Source of the DNA: UBA3946 sp002385755
GTDB lineage: Bacteria > Bacillota_I > Bacilli_A > ML615J-28 > CAG-698
Reading direction: 5' to 3'
NCBI GenBank assembly: GCA_050953085.1
Contig: JBMNLX010000005.1
Span: 124,001-188,000 of the forward strand
DNA length: 64,000 nt
The first letter of the stretch is position 1, and each line of letters opens with the position of its first letter. The translations under genes were made by a program, and so were the position numbers. Below are positions 7,365-15,461 of the stretch, piece by piece. Below the pieces are notes generated by a model. It ran no database searches. It saw only the letters and a list, made by a program, of their open reading frames with translations, and was not told where the DNA came from.

Positions 7365-9752
7365 TTATTCATCCCTTAATTTTGCCTGATGGGTCGATTC
7401 TAGGTTCCTGACGATCTTGTCGACCATCCGGTTTATCTCCTCGTCGGTTAAAACGTAGTCGGCGGAAAACACGAGTTTGATTCCTACCGATTTCTTGTCG
7501 GAGCCGACATTCTCCCCGGAATAGACGTCAAAAATATCTACCTCGCGCAAGTGCTTATTCCCGCTTTGTTTAACGGCGTTAATCAGCGACCCGGCCAAAA
7601 CGTCGCTGCCAACGATAACGGCGATATCGCGCTCGACCGAGGGGAATTTATGAAATTGTTGATATACAACCGGGGTTCTTTGGCGCTCTAACACGGCGCT
7701 GATGTCAAGCTCGCAAACATATACGTCGTCCAAATCATTTTCCGCGGCAAATTGCGGGTGCAGCGCGCCGATAAGACCGATTAATTTGCCTTCGGCGTAA
7801 AGAGACGCGCTCCGGTGCGGGTGCAGTTCAACGAACGTTTCCTCGATAGGCCTGTACTCGACGTCAAAACCAAGTTTGGAAAACAAAGTATCGCAAATGC
7901 CTTTAAGAAGGTAAAAGTCGGATTGTTCCGCGGTCTTTCGCCAAGGCGTCGCGGCAAATTGCCCGGTCATCAACAAGGCGAGATGTTCAGGCTCATAATA
8001 CTTGTCCGTTTTATAATATACTTTCCCGAGTTCATACACGGCCAAATCCCTTATTTTATGCGCGTAACAATAACGGGCGTTTTCAATCAATCCCGGCAAT
8101 AGCGACGTTCTTAAGAATTTGCGGGCGGAAGTGATCGGGTTTATTAATTCAATGGTCTGTCCCTTATCGGGAATGAACGAAGAAAATAACCCGGCGTTTT
8201 CATCCCCGGTCAGGGAATAAGTAATCAATTGATTGAATCCTAAACCGGTTAGTATATCTTTTATTTCCCGGCGCGTTTTTTGCTTGTCGGTAAGATGACC
8301 AAAGGAAGGAGATACGGGCATCGTCGACGGCATTTTATCGTAACCGTGAATCCTGCCAATTTCCTCGATTAAATCCTCTTTGATTTTTATATCGGGCCTG
8401 CGGCTCGGGATCGTAATATAATCGCCGTTCACGGAAAATTTCAGGCGCCGGCAAATATCTTTAATTTCGCTATCGGTTATCGACGTTCCCAATAATTTGT
8501 TCGTCTCGTCGGCGTTAATGGCGATACGAACCGGTTCCGGCTTGTCGGCGCCAACGAACACCGGTTCCTTTAATACTTCCGCGCCCGCTAAGGTTTGAAA
8601 TAAGTAAGCCGCATAATCCACGGCGATCTTGGTCCGGTTAATATCGACGCCCTTTTCAAACCGCATCGAGGACTCGCTGATAAGACCCAAGCGCCTTGAG
8701 GTCTTGCTCACGGACATCGGATCAAAAACAGCGGCTTCCAAGACGATATTTTTGGTCGTAGGAACGATTTCCGTATCCAAGCCGCCCATAACGCCGGCCA
8801 GGGCGACGGGCCGCTCGCCGTCGGTGATCAGCAAATCTTCCGGAACGAGCCGTCGCTCTTCTCCGTCGAGCGTGACGATTGTCTCGCCGAGGCGAGCATT
8901 ACGAACCGCGATGCGATTACCCAATTTGTCATAGTCAAATGCGTGTAAGGGTTGCCCAAACAAAGCCAGTATATAGTTGGTAATGTCGACGACATTATTG
9001 ATCGGCCTGATTCCGAAAGCGATAAGCCTGGAGACGAGCCACCACGGAGACGGTTTTATGGTGACATTTTTAAAGATTTGCGCGTAATAACCGGCGCATC
9101 CGGCCGTCTCGCTTGTTACCTCGATATAATCTTTGCATTCCTCATTCGAGTATGTGACGTCGAAGGAAGGCATTCGGAAAGGACGGTCATAGACGGCGCT
9201 GACTTCGATCGCGACGCCGAGCATGCTCAAAAGATCGCCGCGATTCGGCGTCACGCCGAGCTCAATCACGGTGTCGTCAAAGTTGAGGGCCTTCAATGGA
9301 TCGGAACCGACGGCGACTTCTTCTTTAAAATAGAATATCCCGTTCTGGTATTCTTCGGGGATATATTTCTTTTCCAATCCTAACTCCTCGAGGGAGCATA
9401 TCATTCCCCGCGATTCTTCGCCCCTAATCTTCGCCTTCTTTATTTTAAATCCTCCGGGCAATTCGGCTCCGACTTTCGCGACGATAACATACTGACCCGC
9501 CCGAACATTAGGGGCGCCACAAACAATCGGCAATATCTCGTCGCCAACGTCAACCCGGCAAGCGGACAAGTGATCGGAATCCTTTACCCGCTCTACCGAC
9601 AAAACATGACCGATAACAAGATTGGTCCCGTTTAAAACTTTATAATTTCCTTCCACTTCGATGGAATAAAGCGATAATGTTTTTATCAGTTCCTGTTCGC
9701 TAATATCGGATATATCAACTAACTCGTTAAGCCATCCTAATTTTACTTTCAT
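7365..9752 (-). CDS. pheT: Phenylalanyl-tRNA synthetase beta subunit
   Basis: Large subunit of the alpha2-beta2 PheRS, 795 residues as in other Bacilli. Domains in order: B1, N-terminal tRNA-binding OB domain with VIGHVLSVERVKDSDHLSACRVDVG (about 45-70); B3/B4 with the PNRGD..S core and editing site; B5; the catalytic-like core; and the C-terminal anticodon-binding (FDX-ACB) domain with KFPSVERDIAVIV. It is transcribed with pheS, nine bases apart, under the T-box leader. Confidence 0.97.
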   Translation of the reverse strand: MKVKLGWLNELVDISDISEQELIKTLSLYSIEVEGNYKVLNGTNLVIGHVLSVERVKDSDHLSACRVDVGDEILPIVCGAPNVRAGQYVIVAKVGAELPGGFKIKKAKIRGEESRGMICSLEELGLEKKYIPEEYQNGIFYFKEEVAVGSDPLKALNFDDTVIELGVTPNRGDLLSMLGVAIEVSAVYDRPFRMPSFDVTYSNEECKDYIEVTSETAGCAGYYAQIFKNVTIKPSPWWLVSRLIAFGIRPINNVVDITNYILALFGQPLHAFDYDKLGNRIAVRNARLGETIVTLDGEERRLVPEDLLITDGERPVALAGVMGGLDTEIVPTTKNIVLEAAVFDPMSVSKTSRRLGLISESSMRFEKGVDINRTKIAVDYAAYLFQTLAGAEVLKEPVFVGADKPEPVRIAINADETNKLLGTSITDSEIKDICRRLKFSVNGDYITIPSRRPDIKIKEDLIEEIGRIHGYDKMPSTMPVSPSFGHLTDKQKTRREIKDILTGLGFNQLITYSLTGDENAGLFSSFIPDKGQTIELINPITSARKFLRTSLLPGLIENARYCYAHKIRDLAVYELGKVYYKTDKYYEPEHLALLMTGQFAATPWRKTAEQSDFYLLKGICDTLFSKLGFDVEYRPIEETFVELHPHRSASLYAEGKLIGLIGALHPQFAAENDLDDVYVCELDISAVLERQRTPVVYQQFHKFPSVERDIAVIVGSDVLAGSLINAVKQSGNKHLREVDIFDVYSGENVGSDKKSVGIKLVFSADYVLTDEEINRMVDKIVRNLESTHQAKLRDE

Positions 9753-9761
9753 CGCGACCTC

Positions 9762-10784
9762 CTAAAATTGCTCCAAGAACCGCGGGTCATTTCCGTAAAA
9801 CAGCCTAATATCGTCGATACCGTGACGAAGCATGACCACTCTTTCAATGCCCATGCCAAAAGCGAAACCCTGATATTTCTTGGGGTCGTACCCGGCCCCG
9901 CTTAAGACGTTGGGGTGCACCATGCCTGCCCCGAGCACTTCGATCCAGCCGCTGTCCTTGCATAACCCGCAGCCGTTGCCGTAACACTTGAAGCAAGTTA
10001 CCTCGACTTCAACGCTCGGCTCGGTAAAAGGGAAGAACGACGGCCGGAATCTTATTTCCAACCTGTCGCCAAAAAGCTTTTTCATTAGAAACCTTAGCGT
10101 TCCCTTTAAATCGGCCATCGTAATATCGGTGTCGACGACCAGCCCTTCCAGTTGCATAAACTGATGCGAGTGGGTGGCGTCGTCATTATCGCGGCGATAG
10201 ACCTTGCCCGGGCATACAATTTTTACGGGGTCACCCTTAGCCGCCAACAGGGTGCGAATTTGCACCGGGGAAGTCTGGGTTCTAAGCAAGTTATTCCCGT
10301 CAATGTAAAACGAGTCCTGCATATCGCGCGCCGGGTGTCCCTTGGGGGTATTGAGCATTTCAAAATTATATAAATCAAGTTCGATCTCCGGTCCCTCGGC
10401 GATTTGATACCCCAAGCCGATAAAAATATCCTCTAGTTCTTGCCAGGCCTGATCAAGCAAATGTTTTCGGCCGACGGCAAATCTTTTCCCCGGCAGGGTG
10501 ACGTCGATTTTATCCTTTTCCAGCCGGAGCCGCACTTTTAAATCATGCAGTTCTTTCGCCTTCCGCGCGATCAATTCCTCGGCGTAATTCTTAAACTCGT
10601 TTAAGCTTCGGCCGACATTCTTTCTTTCCTCGACGCTTAAACGCGGCATCATTTTCATCAAATCCTGCAACGAGCTCTTTTTCCCCAAATATTTGGCTTT
10701 GGTTTCGTTTAACTGGTTGATGTTCTCCACGTTGTCAATCGCTTTTTTTAGTTCTTCTTTCAAAACGATCAATTGTTTTTCCAT
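9762..10784 (-). CDS. pheS: Phenylalanyl-tRNA synthetase alpha subunit
   Basis: Catalytic subunit, 340 residues. A coiled-coil N-terminus is followed by the class II core: motif 1 region HPLL-like HLLDQAWQELEDIF, motif 2 VYRRDNDDATHSHQFMQLEG, and motif 3 GFAFGMGIERVVMLRHGI. A Cys-rich CFKCYGNGCGLCKDSGW insert is present, as in many Firmicute PheS. The start follows GGAGGT, 15 bases after the leader terminator. Confidence 0.97.
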   Translation of the reverse strand: MEKQLIVLKEELKKAIDNVENINQLNETKAKYLGKKSSLQDLMKMMPRLSVEERKNVGRSLNEFKNYAEELIARKAKELHDLKVRLRLEKDKIDVTLPGKRFAVGRKHLLDQAWQELEDIFIGLGYQIAEGPEIELDLYNFEMLNTPKGHPARDMQDSFYIDGNNLLRTQTSPVQIRTLLAAKGDPVKIVCPGKVYRRDNDDATHSHQFMQLEGLVVDTDITMADLKGTLRFLMKKLFGDRLEIRFRPSFFPFTEPSVEVEVTCFKCYGNGCGLCKDSGWIEVLGAGMVHPNVLSGAGYDPKKYQGFAFGMGIERVVMLRHGIDDIRLFYGNDPRFLEQF

Positions 10785-10802
10785 AATAACCTCCTGCGAT
10801 AA

Positions 10803-11040
10803 TAAAAAATCCTTAACAACAAAGTTAAGGACGAAATTTCCGCGGTACCACCTTACTTCAACAATACAAAAAAACTTGTTGCTCTCAAATTTGATAACGC
10901 AGCAAACCTGCGGGTTTGATTAGAACCGCTCCGAAGACGAATTTCATGGCGATTATTGCATAGGACTTCCAGTCAAGGTCCTAATTCCCTGAAGCAAAAA
11001 GAGCGCCATTACTCCCTTCTTCATCATCGCTTTAGTATTT
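10803..11040 (-). ncRNA. T-box leader controlling pheST
   Basis: The minus strand carries the conserved T-box AAGGTGGTACCGCGGAAAT (10836-10854). It is followed by the terminator hairpin GTCCTTAAC / GTTAAGGA with a T run (10803-10832), whose 5' arm can pair with the T-box region. Upstream lies a long stem I with inverted repeats around AGGACCTTGACTGGAAGTCCT. Two UUC (Phe) triplets, within AAATTCG and GTCTTCG, are candidate specifiers. Uncharged tRNA-Phe would stabilise the antiterminator and allow pheST transcription. I did not fold the leader. Confidence 0.9.
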
Positions 11041-11046
11041 TCGTTT

Positions 11047-11075
11047 ATTATACCATCTATTCAATTTTTATTCAA
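11047..11075 (-). promoter_or_regulatory. SigA promoter of the pheST T-box leader
   Basis: TTGAAT, 17-base spacer, TATAAT on the minus strand just upstream of the leader. Confidence 0.8.
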
Positions 11076-11107
11076 GGGAATATTCGCCCTTTTTTACAAG
11101 CGCGGTA

Positions 11108-11140
11108 GGCAAAATAGCCCCTTGCGGGGCTATCTTGTTT
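11108..11140. terminator. Hairpin after the CotD-like gene
   Basis: Stem AAATAGCCCC / GGGGCTATCT with a four-base loop, directly downstream of the CotD-like stop. The T tail is short on the minus strand and longer on the plus strand, so direction is uncertain. Confidence 0.6.
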
Positions 11141-11141
11141 T

Positions 11142-11522
11142 TTAAAGCCGGCGGCTTCTTCTGAATTGGCCTTGTTGGAAATCAAACGCCGGAGTTCCGG
11201 GTTGCGGTCCGGCCATTCCATCCATACCGGTGAATTGCGGCCCGACCTGAGGCCCGGGTATTTCCGCCATATCAGCAAACTGCGGTTCACCGAATAAAGG
11301 TTGAATTCCTGCAAACGGCATATTCGGGCAGCAACCGATGTTTTCCACGCAGCAGTCATTGAATTCGCAACACAATTGCCTGGGAATGAAACGGTTGCGC
11401 CTAATATGATGATTGAATATGCGATTTACATGTTCACATATAATAGGTTGTTCTTCGCAAAAAACGCGATGAATGTCACTTGCGGTTCTATGAATAATAG
11501 GCGGTCTTACAAAGCAGTTCAT
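11142..11522 (-). CDS. Spore coat protein, CotD-like
   Basis: 126 residues. The N-terminal half is rich in His, Cys and Arg (RPPIIHRTASDIHRVF, HVNRIFNHHIRRNRF, CCEFNDCC), matching the CotD family layout of inner coat proteins. The C-terminal half is Gly/Pro/Gln/Met-rich low complexity ending in basic RRSRRL. The RBS is a strong GAAGGAGGG. Upstream, TATAATATA matches eight of nine positions of the SigK -10 box; no convincing AC element is seen at the usual distance. A GerE-activated SigK gene would fit. The family call is based on composition and N-terminal pattern. Confidence 0.65.
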   Translation of the reverse strand: MNCFVRPPIIHRTASDIHRVFCEEQPIICEHVNRIFNHHIRRNRFIPRQLCCEFNDCCVENIGCCPNMPFAGIQPLFGEPQFADMAEIPGPQVGPQFTGMDGMAGPQPGTPAFDFQQGQFRRSRRL

Positions 11523-11623
11523 ATCTTTCCCTCCTTCTACCTATATTATACGAATCTAGGTTTATTTGGCATGTGCGTTTGTATATTTAAAAAAATTATA
11601 GACAAATTATCCGAAAATATAAA

Positions 11624-11652
11624 TTGACTTTAGGTTATAATTATTGTAAAAT
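11624..11652 (+). promoter_or_regulatory. SigA promoter of clpP
   Basis: TTGACT, 17-base spacer, TAAAAT, 20 bases before the clpP start. No clear CtsR or CIRCE operator was seen beside it. Confidence 0.75.
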
Positions 11653-11672
11653 ACCTTAAAAGGAGAAACGAT

Positions 11673-12266
11673 ATGTATTACACACCGATAGTTATAGAAC
11701 GCACTTCATTTGGGGAACGTTCTTATGATATTTATTCCCGATTGTTAAAAGACAGGATCGTCATGCTTTGCGGCGAGATACAGGATTCCATGGCAAACAG
11801 CATCGTGGCGCAGCTTTTGTTTTTGGCCGCCGAGGACAGCGAAAAAGAGATTTATCTTTACATTAACTCCAACGGCGGTTCGGTAACCGCGGGAATGGCC
11901 ATTCATGACACGATGCGATTAATAGCCCCCCCGGTCTCCACCATCTGTATCGGGCTCGCGGCATCAATGGCGGCTTTCATTCTTGCGAGCGGCACCAAAG
12001 GCAAAAGGTACGCTTTGCCGAACAGCGAGATTTTGATTCATCAACCGCTGGGCGGCGCCAAGGGGCAAGCAACGGAAATCCAAATCGCCGCCAAGCATAT
12101 CCTCAGGACTAGGGAAAGAATAAATAGGATGCTCGCGGAATATACCGGCAAAACCATCGAACAAATCAATATCGATACTGACCGGGACAATTATATGTTT
12201 GCGGAAGAAGCCTTGTCCTACGGGATTATCGACGCGATTTTGGAAAAAGAACCGCAAAAAAAATAG
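11673..12266 (+). CDS. clpP: ATP-dependent Clp protease proteolytic subunit
   Basis: Serine peptidase subunit that forms the barrel used with ClpX/ClpC. 197 residues; catalytic Ser in GLAASMAAF (about 98), His in ILIHQPLGG (about 122) and Asp near TDRDNYM. The propeptide is very short, starting MYYTPIVIERTSFGERSYDIYSRLL, as in Bacillus. RBS is AAGGAG. It is monocistronic, with its own promoter and terminator. Confidence 0.97.
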   Translation: MYYTPIVIERTSFGERSYDIYSRLLKDRIVMLCGEIQDSMANSIVAQLLFLAAEDSEKEIYLYINSNGGSVTAGMAIHDTMRLIAPPVSTICIGLAASMAAFILASGTKGKRYALPNSEILIHQPLGGAKGQATEIQIAAKHILRTRERINRMLAEYTGKTIEQINIDTDRDNYMFAEEALSYGIIDAILEKEPQKK

Positions 12267-12290
12267 GGATGCAAATCCCTTTTTTTATTC
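12257..12290. terminator. Terminator shared by clpP and nadK
   Basis: Stem AGGGAT / ATCCCT with a GCAA tetraloop, flanked by A and T runs, so it can act for both convergent genes. Confidence 0.8.
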
Positions 12291-13031
12291 GATGAATGCT
12301 CTTTTTACCCGGTCAAAGAAGTCCGCGTCTTTCTTTACGATAAAACTCACCGTTTTCTCGGAAAGCCGGGCCGCGATCGATGTCAGATCGTCAAATTCCA
12401 GCAATTGACCGTCAACCGTGATATAAAGCTCGCTGGCTGAATGCGGATGCAATTCGATAACGGCCTTTTCTGACAAAACGAGCGGCGAGGCCAAACTCCG
12501 GTAGACGCGATTGCTAATCGGGGCCACTTCGGTAAGTTGTATCGCCTTTATCGCCGGGTCGATGATACTACCGCCCAATGATCTGTTATATGCGGTGCTT
12601 CCCGCCGGCGGTGATATCAAGATTCCCGTCCCTCTGATCGTTTCGAAAAATTTCCCATTAATATAGATATCCATGATTTGCGTGTGGACAGGGTTAAGTA
12701 AAGCCAAGTCGTTCACGGCAACCCCTTGTTGAACATTGCCGATGCCGAAGAGTTGATATTCCATTAAATTTATCGTAAACAAATCATAATCGTCTTCTCT
12801 TAACATGCGGAATATTTCTTCAACCTCATCAATGTCAAAATCGGCGTAAAAACCCAATTTACCCGTGTTTACGCCGACAAATTTTATCCCGTCAAGACGG
12901 CCTTCGTATTTATGAATCGCGCCGAGCATGGTCCCATCGCCGCCAAAAGAAAAAACGACATCAGGCGCGTTTTCATCATGCGCGAAAGGGAAATCAATAT
13001 TAACGCATTTTCCGTAGCAAGCATATTTCAT
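12285..13031 (-). CDS. nadK: NAD kinase
   Basis: Makes NADP from NAD. 248 residues from the ATG behind AAGGTGATAAT. Family motifs: FSFGGDGTML (GGDG nucleotide-binding loop), NTGKLGF (usually NTGHLGF), NDLALLN and GTGILISPPAGSTAYNRSLGG. It follows relQ by five bases. The relQ-nadK order matches Bacillus yjbM-ppnK, which supports both calls. Confidence 0.95.
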   Translation of the reverse strand: MKYACYGKCVNIDFPFAHDENAPDVVFSFGGDGTMLGAIHKYEGRLDGIKFVGVNTGKLGFYADFDIDEVEEIFRMLREDDYDLFTINLMEYQLFGIGNVQQGVAVNDLALLNPVHTQIMDIYINGKFFETIRGTGILISPPAGSTAYNRSLGGSIIDPAIKAIQLTEVAPISNRVYRSLASPLVLSEKAVIELHPHSASELYITVDGQLLEFDDLTSIAARLSEKTVSFIVKKDADFFDRVKRAFIE

Positions 13032-13035
13032 ATTA

Positions 13036-13713
13036 TCACCTTTTGTTAATGTTGTCCAGCAACAATCCGATATTATCCAACTCGTATTCCTCGGGGCGCA
13101 CCTTTTCGACAACTATCTCATCAATGGATTTTTTGATTCTGGCCATTTCTTCATCCAGCTGGGCCGTGACAATTGACGCGGCAAGAAGACGCTCCCTGAT
13201 CTCATCCGGTATTTTCCGATAGTACTTATACTTCAGCGAATGTTCGATTGAAGCCCACAAATGCATCGCGTAGGTGCGAACCTGAAATTCGATATTAATC
13301 GGGACCCGTCCGTCTACCGTTTCCACCTCATACTTGGCAATCAAGTGCAGCGAACGATAACCGCTGGGTTTGGGCTCTTTAATGTAATCTTTTATCAGAA
13401 AAATATTGATGTCTTTGCGGGCCTTTAACAGCTCGAAAACCTTATAAACGTCTTGCCGGTACTTGCATATAATTCGAATACCGGCAATATCATAGATTTC
13501 CGCGGCGATATTCTGAAAGTCGATCCCCAACCGTTCCGCTTTTTCCAAAATGCTGCTTACCGTTTTAACGCGCCCAGAAATGCTTTCTATCGGGTTGCTG
13601 ACCTTTTTGAACAGAAATTCTTTCCTTAACGACTCAAGTTTGATAATAAAACCGCTGACCGCCAACTCATACGGCAAAAGAAATGAATTCCAAAACCGAT
13701 TTTCGTTTACCAT
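13036..13713 (-). CDS. relQ: Small alarmone synthetase (GTP pyrophosphokinase), RelQ/YjbM type
   Basis: Stand-alone (p)ppGpp synthetase, 225 residues from MVNENRFWN behind AGAGG; a longer upstream reading is unlikely. The RelA/SpoT synthetase domain shows GIRIICKY, KPSGYRSLHLI and NIEFQVRTYAMHLWASIEHSL with the conserved Glu/Gln. No HD hydrolase or TGS/ACT regulatory domain is present, as in RelQ. Neighbouring nadK, the CYTH protein and Spx reproduce the Bacillus yjb cluster. Confidence 0.92.
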   Translation of the reverse strand: MVNENRFWNSFLLPYELAVSGFIIKLESLRKEFLFKKVSNPIESISGRVKTVSSILEKAERLGIDFQNIAAEIYDIAGIRIICKYRQDVYKVFELLKARKDINIFLIKDYIKEPKPSGYRSLHLIAKYEVETVDGRVPINIEFQVRTYAMHLWASIEHSLKYKYYRKIPDEIRERLLAASIVTAQLDEEMARIKKSIDEIVVEKVRPEEYELDNIGLLLDNINKR

Positions 13714-13752
13714 ATACCAACCTCTCAGGCGTCGGAATCCACGCCCAAGTAT

Positions 13753-13781
13753 ATTATACATTTATTTTCGCTATTTCTCAA
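13753..13781 (-). promoter_or_regulatory. SigA promoter of relQ-nadK
   Basis: TTGAGA, 17-base spacer, TATAAT on the minus strand, about 40 bases before relQ. Confidence 0.75.
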
Positions 13782-13884
13782 GACGCAATCTTGCAAATAA
13801 TTGGTTTGTCATTTTCGCCATATATATTGTATTTATTTGAAAAAATGACAATAATATAATAAACCCGCTTTTATTTCGCAATAC

Positions 13885-13912
13885 TTGCATTTTAAAAATT
13901 ATTATGTATAAT
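13885..13912 (+). promoter_or_regulatory. SigA promoter of the CYTH gene
   Basis: TTGCAT, 16-base spacer, TATAAT, about 40 bases upstream of the start. RBS GGAGG follows. Confidence 0.7.
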
Positions 13913-13950
13913 ATAATAACAATTGCTAAAATAATGATTCGGAGGAAAAT

Positions 13951-14514
13951 ATGCAACTTGGAAACTTAGTAGAATTTAGAACCCTGTTATCGGAAGAAGA
14001 ATATAATCGCTTAATGGAAAGGTTCAAAGGCAATCGAATGGACTTACAAACCAATCATTATTTTGATACCAAAAGATTTTCCTTAAAAGCGCACGACGCT
14101 TCGCTTCGGGTTAAAGAAAGAGAAGATTTCATTCTAGTCCTGAAAAAGAAAAAAGGCTATAATCTCCACGAATTCCAACTCCCAATCACTAAAGAAACTT
14201 TTGAGGAAATCCGCAAGACCGGAATGGTTCCGGAAGGCGAAATTTACAATGAGTTGTTGCCCTTAATCGGCAGTCAAAAAATATTTAATTTCCTCAGCCT
14301 GTCAACGCTAAGATTATTTTTCGCCTATAAAAACGGCATTCTTTATATCGACAAAAGCCAGTATCTCGGCCAAACGGATTATGAATTAATATATGAAACC
14401 AGTTCTCGCAATTTAAAGGAATTTGTTAAGCTAATCGGGGAATTCGAACTGAAATATAAAAAGACCGAAAAGAAAATAAGAAGAGCGTTTAAGGCGTACA
14501 AAAGAATGCATTGA
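13951..14514 (+). CDS. CYTH-domain protein, YjbK-like
   Basis: 187 residues of the triphosphate tunnel metalloenzyme fold. Recognisable strands: NHYFDTKRFSLKAHDASLRVKER, FILVLKKKKGY, LYIDKSQYLGQTDYELIYE and FELKYKKTEKKIRRAF. The family entry motif ExExK is altered: the N-terminus reads NLVEFRTLL, so the first Glu is missing and Lys is Arg. In Bacillus the equivalent yjbK sits beside yjbM (relQ), as here, which suggests a role linked to alarmone or polyphosphate metabolism. Catalytic competence is uncertain. Confidence 0.85.
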   Translation: MQLGNLVEFRTLLSEEEYNRLMERFKGNRMDLQTNHYFDTKRFSLKAHDASLRVKEREDFILVLKKKKGYNLHEFQLPITKETFEEIRKTGMVPEGEIYNELLPLIGSQKIFNFLSLSTLRLFFAYKNGILYIDKSQYLGQTDYELIYETSSRNLKEFVKLIGEFELKYKKTEKKIRRAFKAYKRMH

Positions 14515-14516
14515 TT

Positions 14517-14548
14517 AAAAAATCGGACACCTTGCCGTCCGATTTTTT
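14517..14548. terminator. Bidirectional terminator between CYTH gene and spx
   Basis: Stem AAAATCGGAC / GTCCGATTTT with flanking A and T runs; it overlaps the spx stop. Confidence 0.85.
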
Positions 14549-14987
14549 ATTTCGAAAACTTTATATTCTTTACATAGTTGCATTCTTCGCCGGGGCCATG
14601 CTTTTCAAAACAATGCTCGCAATCCCTGTCCCTAATCTCCGGCGGTAAAAACAACTCAATGTCATCGTCGTTATACCCAACTTGAATTTCATAATCCGTG
14701 ACGATTATCGGCCTTTTCAACACGCTCGGGTTATTGACGATAAATTCAATCAAATCATGCGTTTTCATATCATTAAAGCTGAGACCCTTTTCCTTAAAGA
14801 TTTTTGATCTTGTGGAAATAATATCTTCAAAACCGTTTTCGCTTTTTACAAGCATTTTAAAAATATCTTCTCTGGAAATAGGGGAGGAAAAAATGTTTTT
14901 TTCTTCGTATTGGATGTTATATTTCTCAAAATACTTCTTGACTTTACGACACGAAGAACAACTGGGAGAAGTATATAGTTTAATCAT
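14547..14987 (-). CDS. spx: Spx-family global regulator with Cys/His-rich tail
   Basis: ArsC-like protein that binds the RNA polymerase alpha C-terminal domain and redirects transcription under thiol stress. 146 residues from MIKLYTSPSC; two in-frame ATGs slightly upstream are possible. The redox CxxC is in SPSCSSCRKVKK; the RPIIV and QVGYNDDDIELFLPP stretches match Spx rather than arsenate reductase. Unusual is the end: after the canonical ELFLPPEIR comes a tail with CEHC, one further His and another Cys, which could add a metal or redox site. It keeps the Bacillus neighbourhood with CYTH/relQ/nadK. Confidence 0.9.
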   Translation of the reverse strand: MIKLYTSPSCSSCRKVKKYFEKYNIQYEEKNIFSSPISREDIFKMLVKSENGFEDIISTRSKIFKEKGLSFNDMKTHDLIEFIVNNPSVLKRPIIVTDYEIQVGYNDDDIELFLPPEIRDRDCEHCFEKHGPGEECNYVKNIKFSK

Positions 14988-15016
14988 TTCCATCATTCCC
15001 TTTCTTGTATATTTCT

Positions 15017-15045
15017 ATTTTAGCATTTTTTTACCCTAATGTAAA
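15017..15045 (-). promoter_or_regulatory. SigA promoter of spx
   Basis: TTTACA, 17-base spacer, TAAAAT on the minus strand, about 30 bases before spx. Confidence 0.75.
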
Positions 15046-15063
15046 TATTTTATCTAATAAAGT

Positions 15064-15098
15064 AAAAAAAAGTGTATTTAAATCAAATACACTTTTTC
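15064..15098 (-). terminator. Terminator of the opp operon
   Basis: Stem AGTGTATTT / AAATACACT with a short loop and eight Ts on the minus strand; it includes the stop codon of the last gene. Confidence 0.85.
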
Positions 15099-15461
15099 TA
15101 TTAAATAGATAATAAGCCCAATAAGTAAATATCCCGCTCCGACTAAAACCGTCGGATATAGCATGATTTTCTTTTGTCCTCTTCTCATCTCTACATATTC
15201 TTGATAACTCTTGGGGAAATTGTCATCCATGTTTTTTTTAAAAAACCTGGCGATTTTTTTCACCCCGTAGGACAAAATATCAAAAGTGCCTTCCTGGTCG
15301 ATCGCGACGATTCCCGCGCCCATCAAAAGAAAAGCGCCGGTTATCATAAACGCGTCAACAAATATGCTTCCCGCGTAAAGAGATTCTCTTTTTGATAAAA
15401 TCAATGCTAAGACGCCAAATATAATTATGGCGAAAACATTGGGAACTATCCATTTTTTCAT
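15078..15461 (-). CDS. DUF3899-like membrane protein
   Basis: 127 residues with two N-terminal membrane helices (about 7-22 and 30-55), a soluble loop containing GTFDILSYGVKKIARF and QEYVEMRRGQKK, and a C-terminal helix (about 103-123). The loop motifs resemble the DUF3899 family of Firmicute membrane proteins, whose function is unknown. It is the last gene of the opp transcription unit, overlapping the previous gene by four bases. Confidence 0.65.
   Translation of the reverse strand: MKKWIVPNVFAIIIFGVLALILSKRESLYAGSIFVDAFMITGAFLLMGAGIVAIDQEGTFDILSYGVKKIARFFKKNMDDNFPKSYQEYVEMRRGQKKIMLYPTVLVGAGYLLIGLIIYLIEKVYLI

Noticed and set aside
11550..11610. SigA or perfect SigK promoter before the CotD-like gene
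   Set aside because: A TATAATATA box is present but no acceptable -35 element of either class stands at the right distance.
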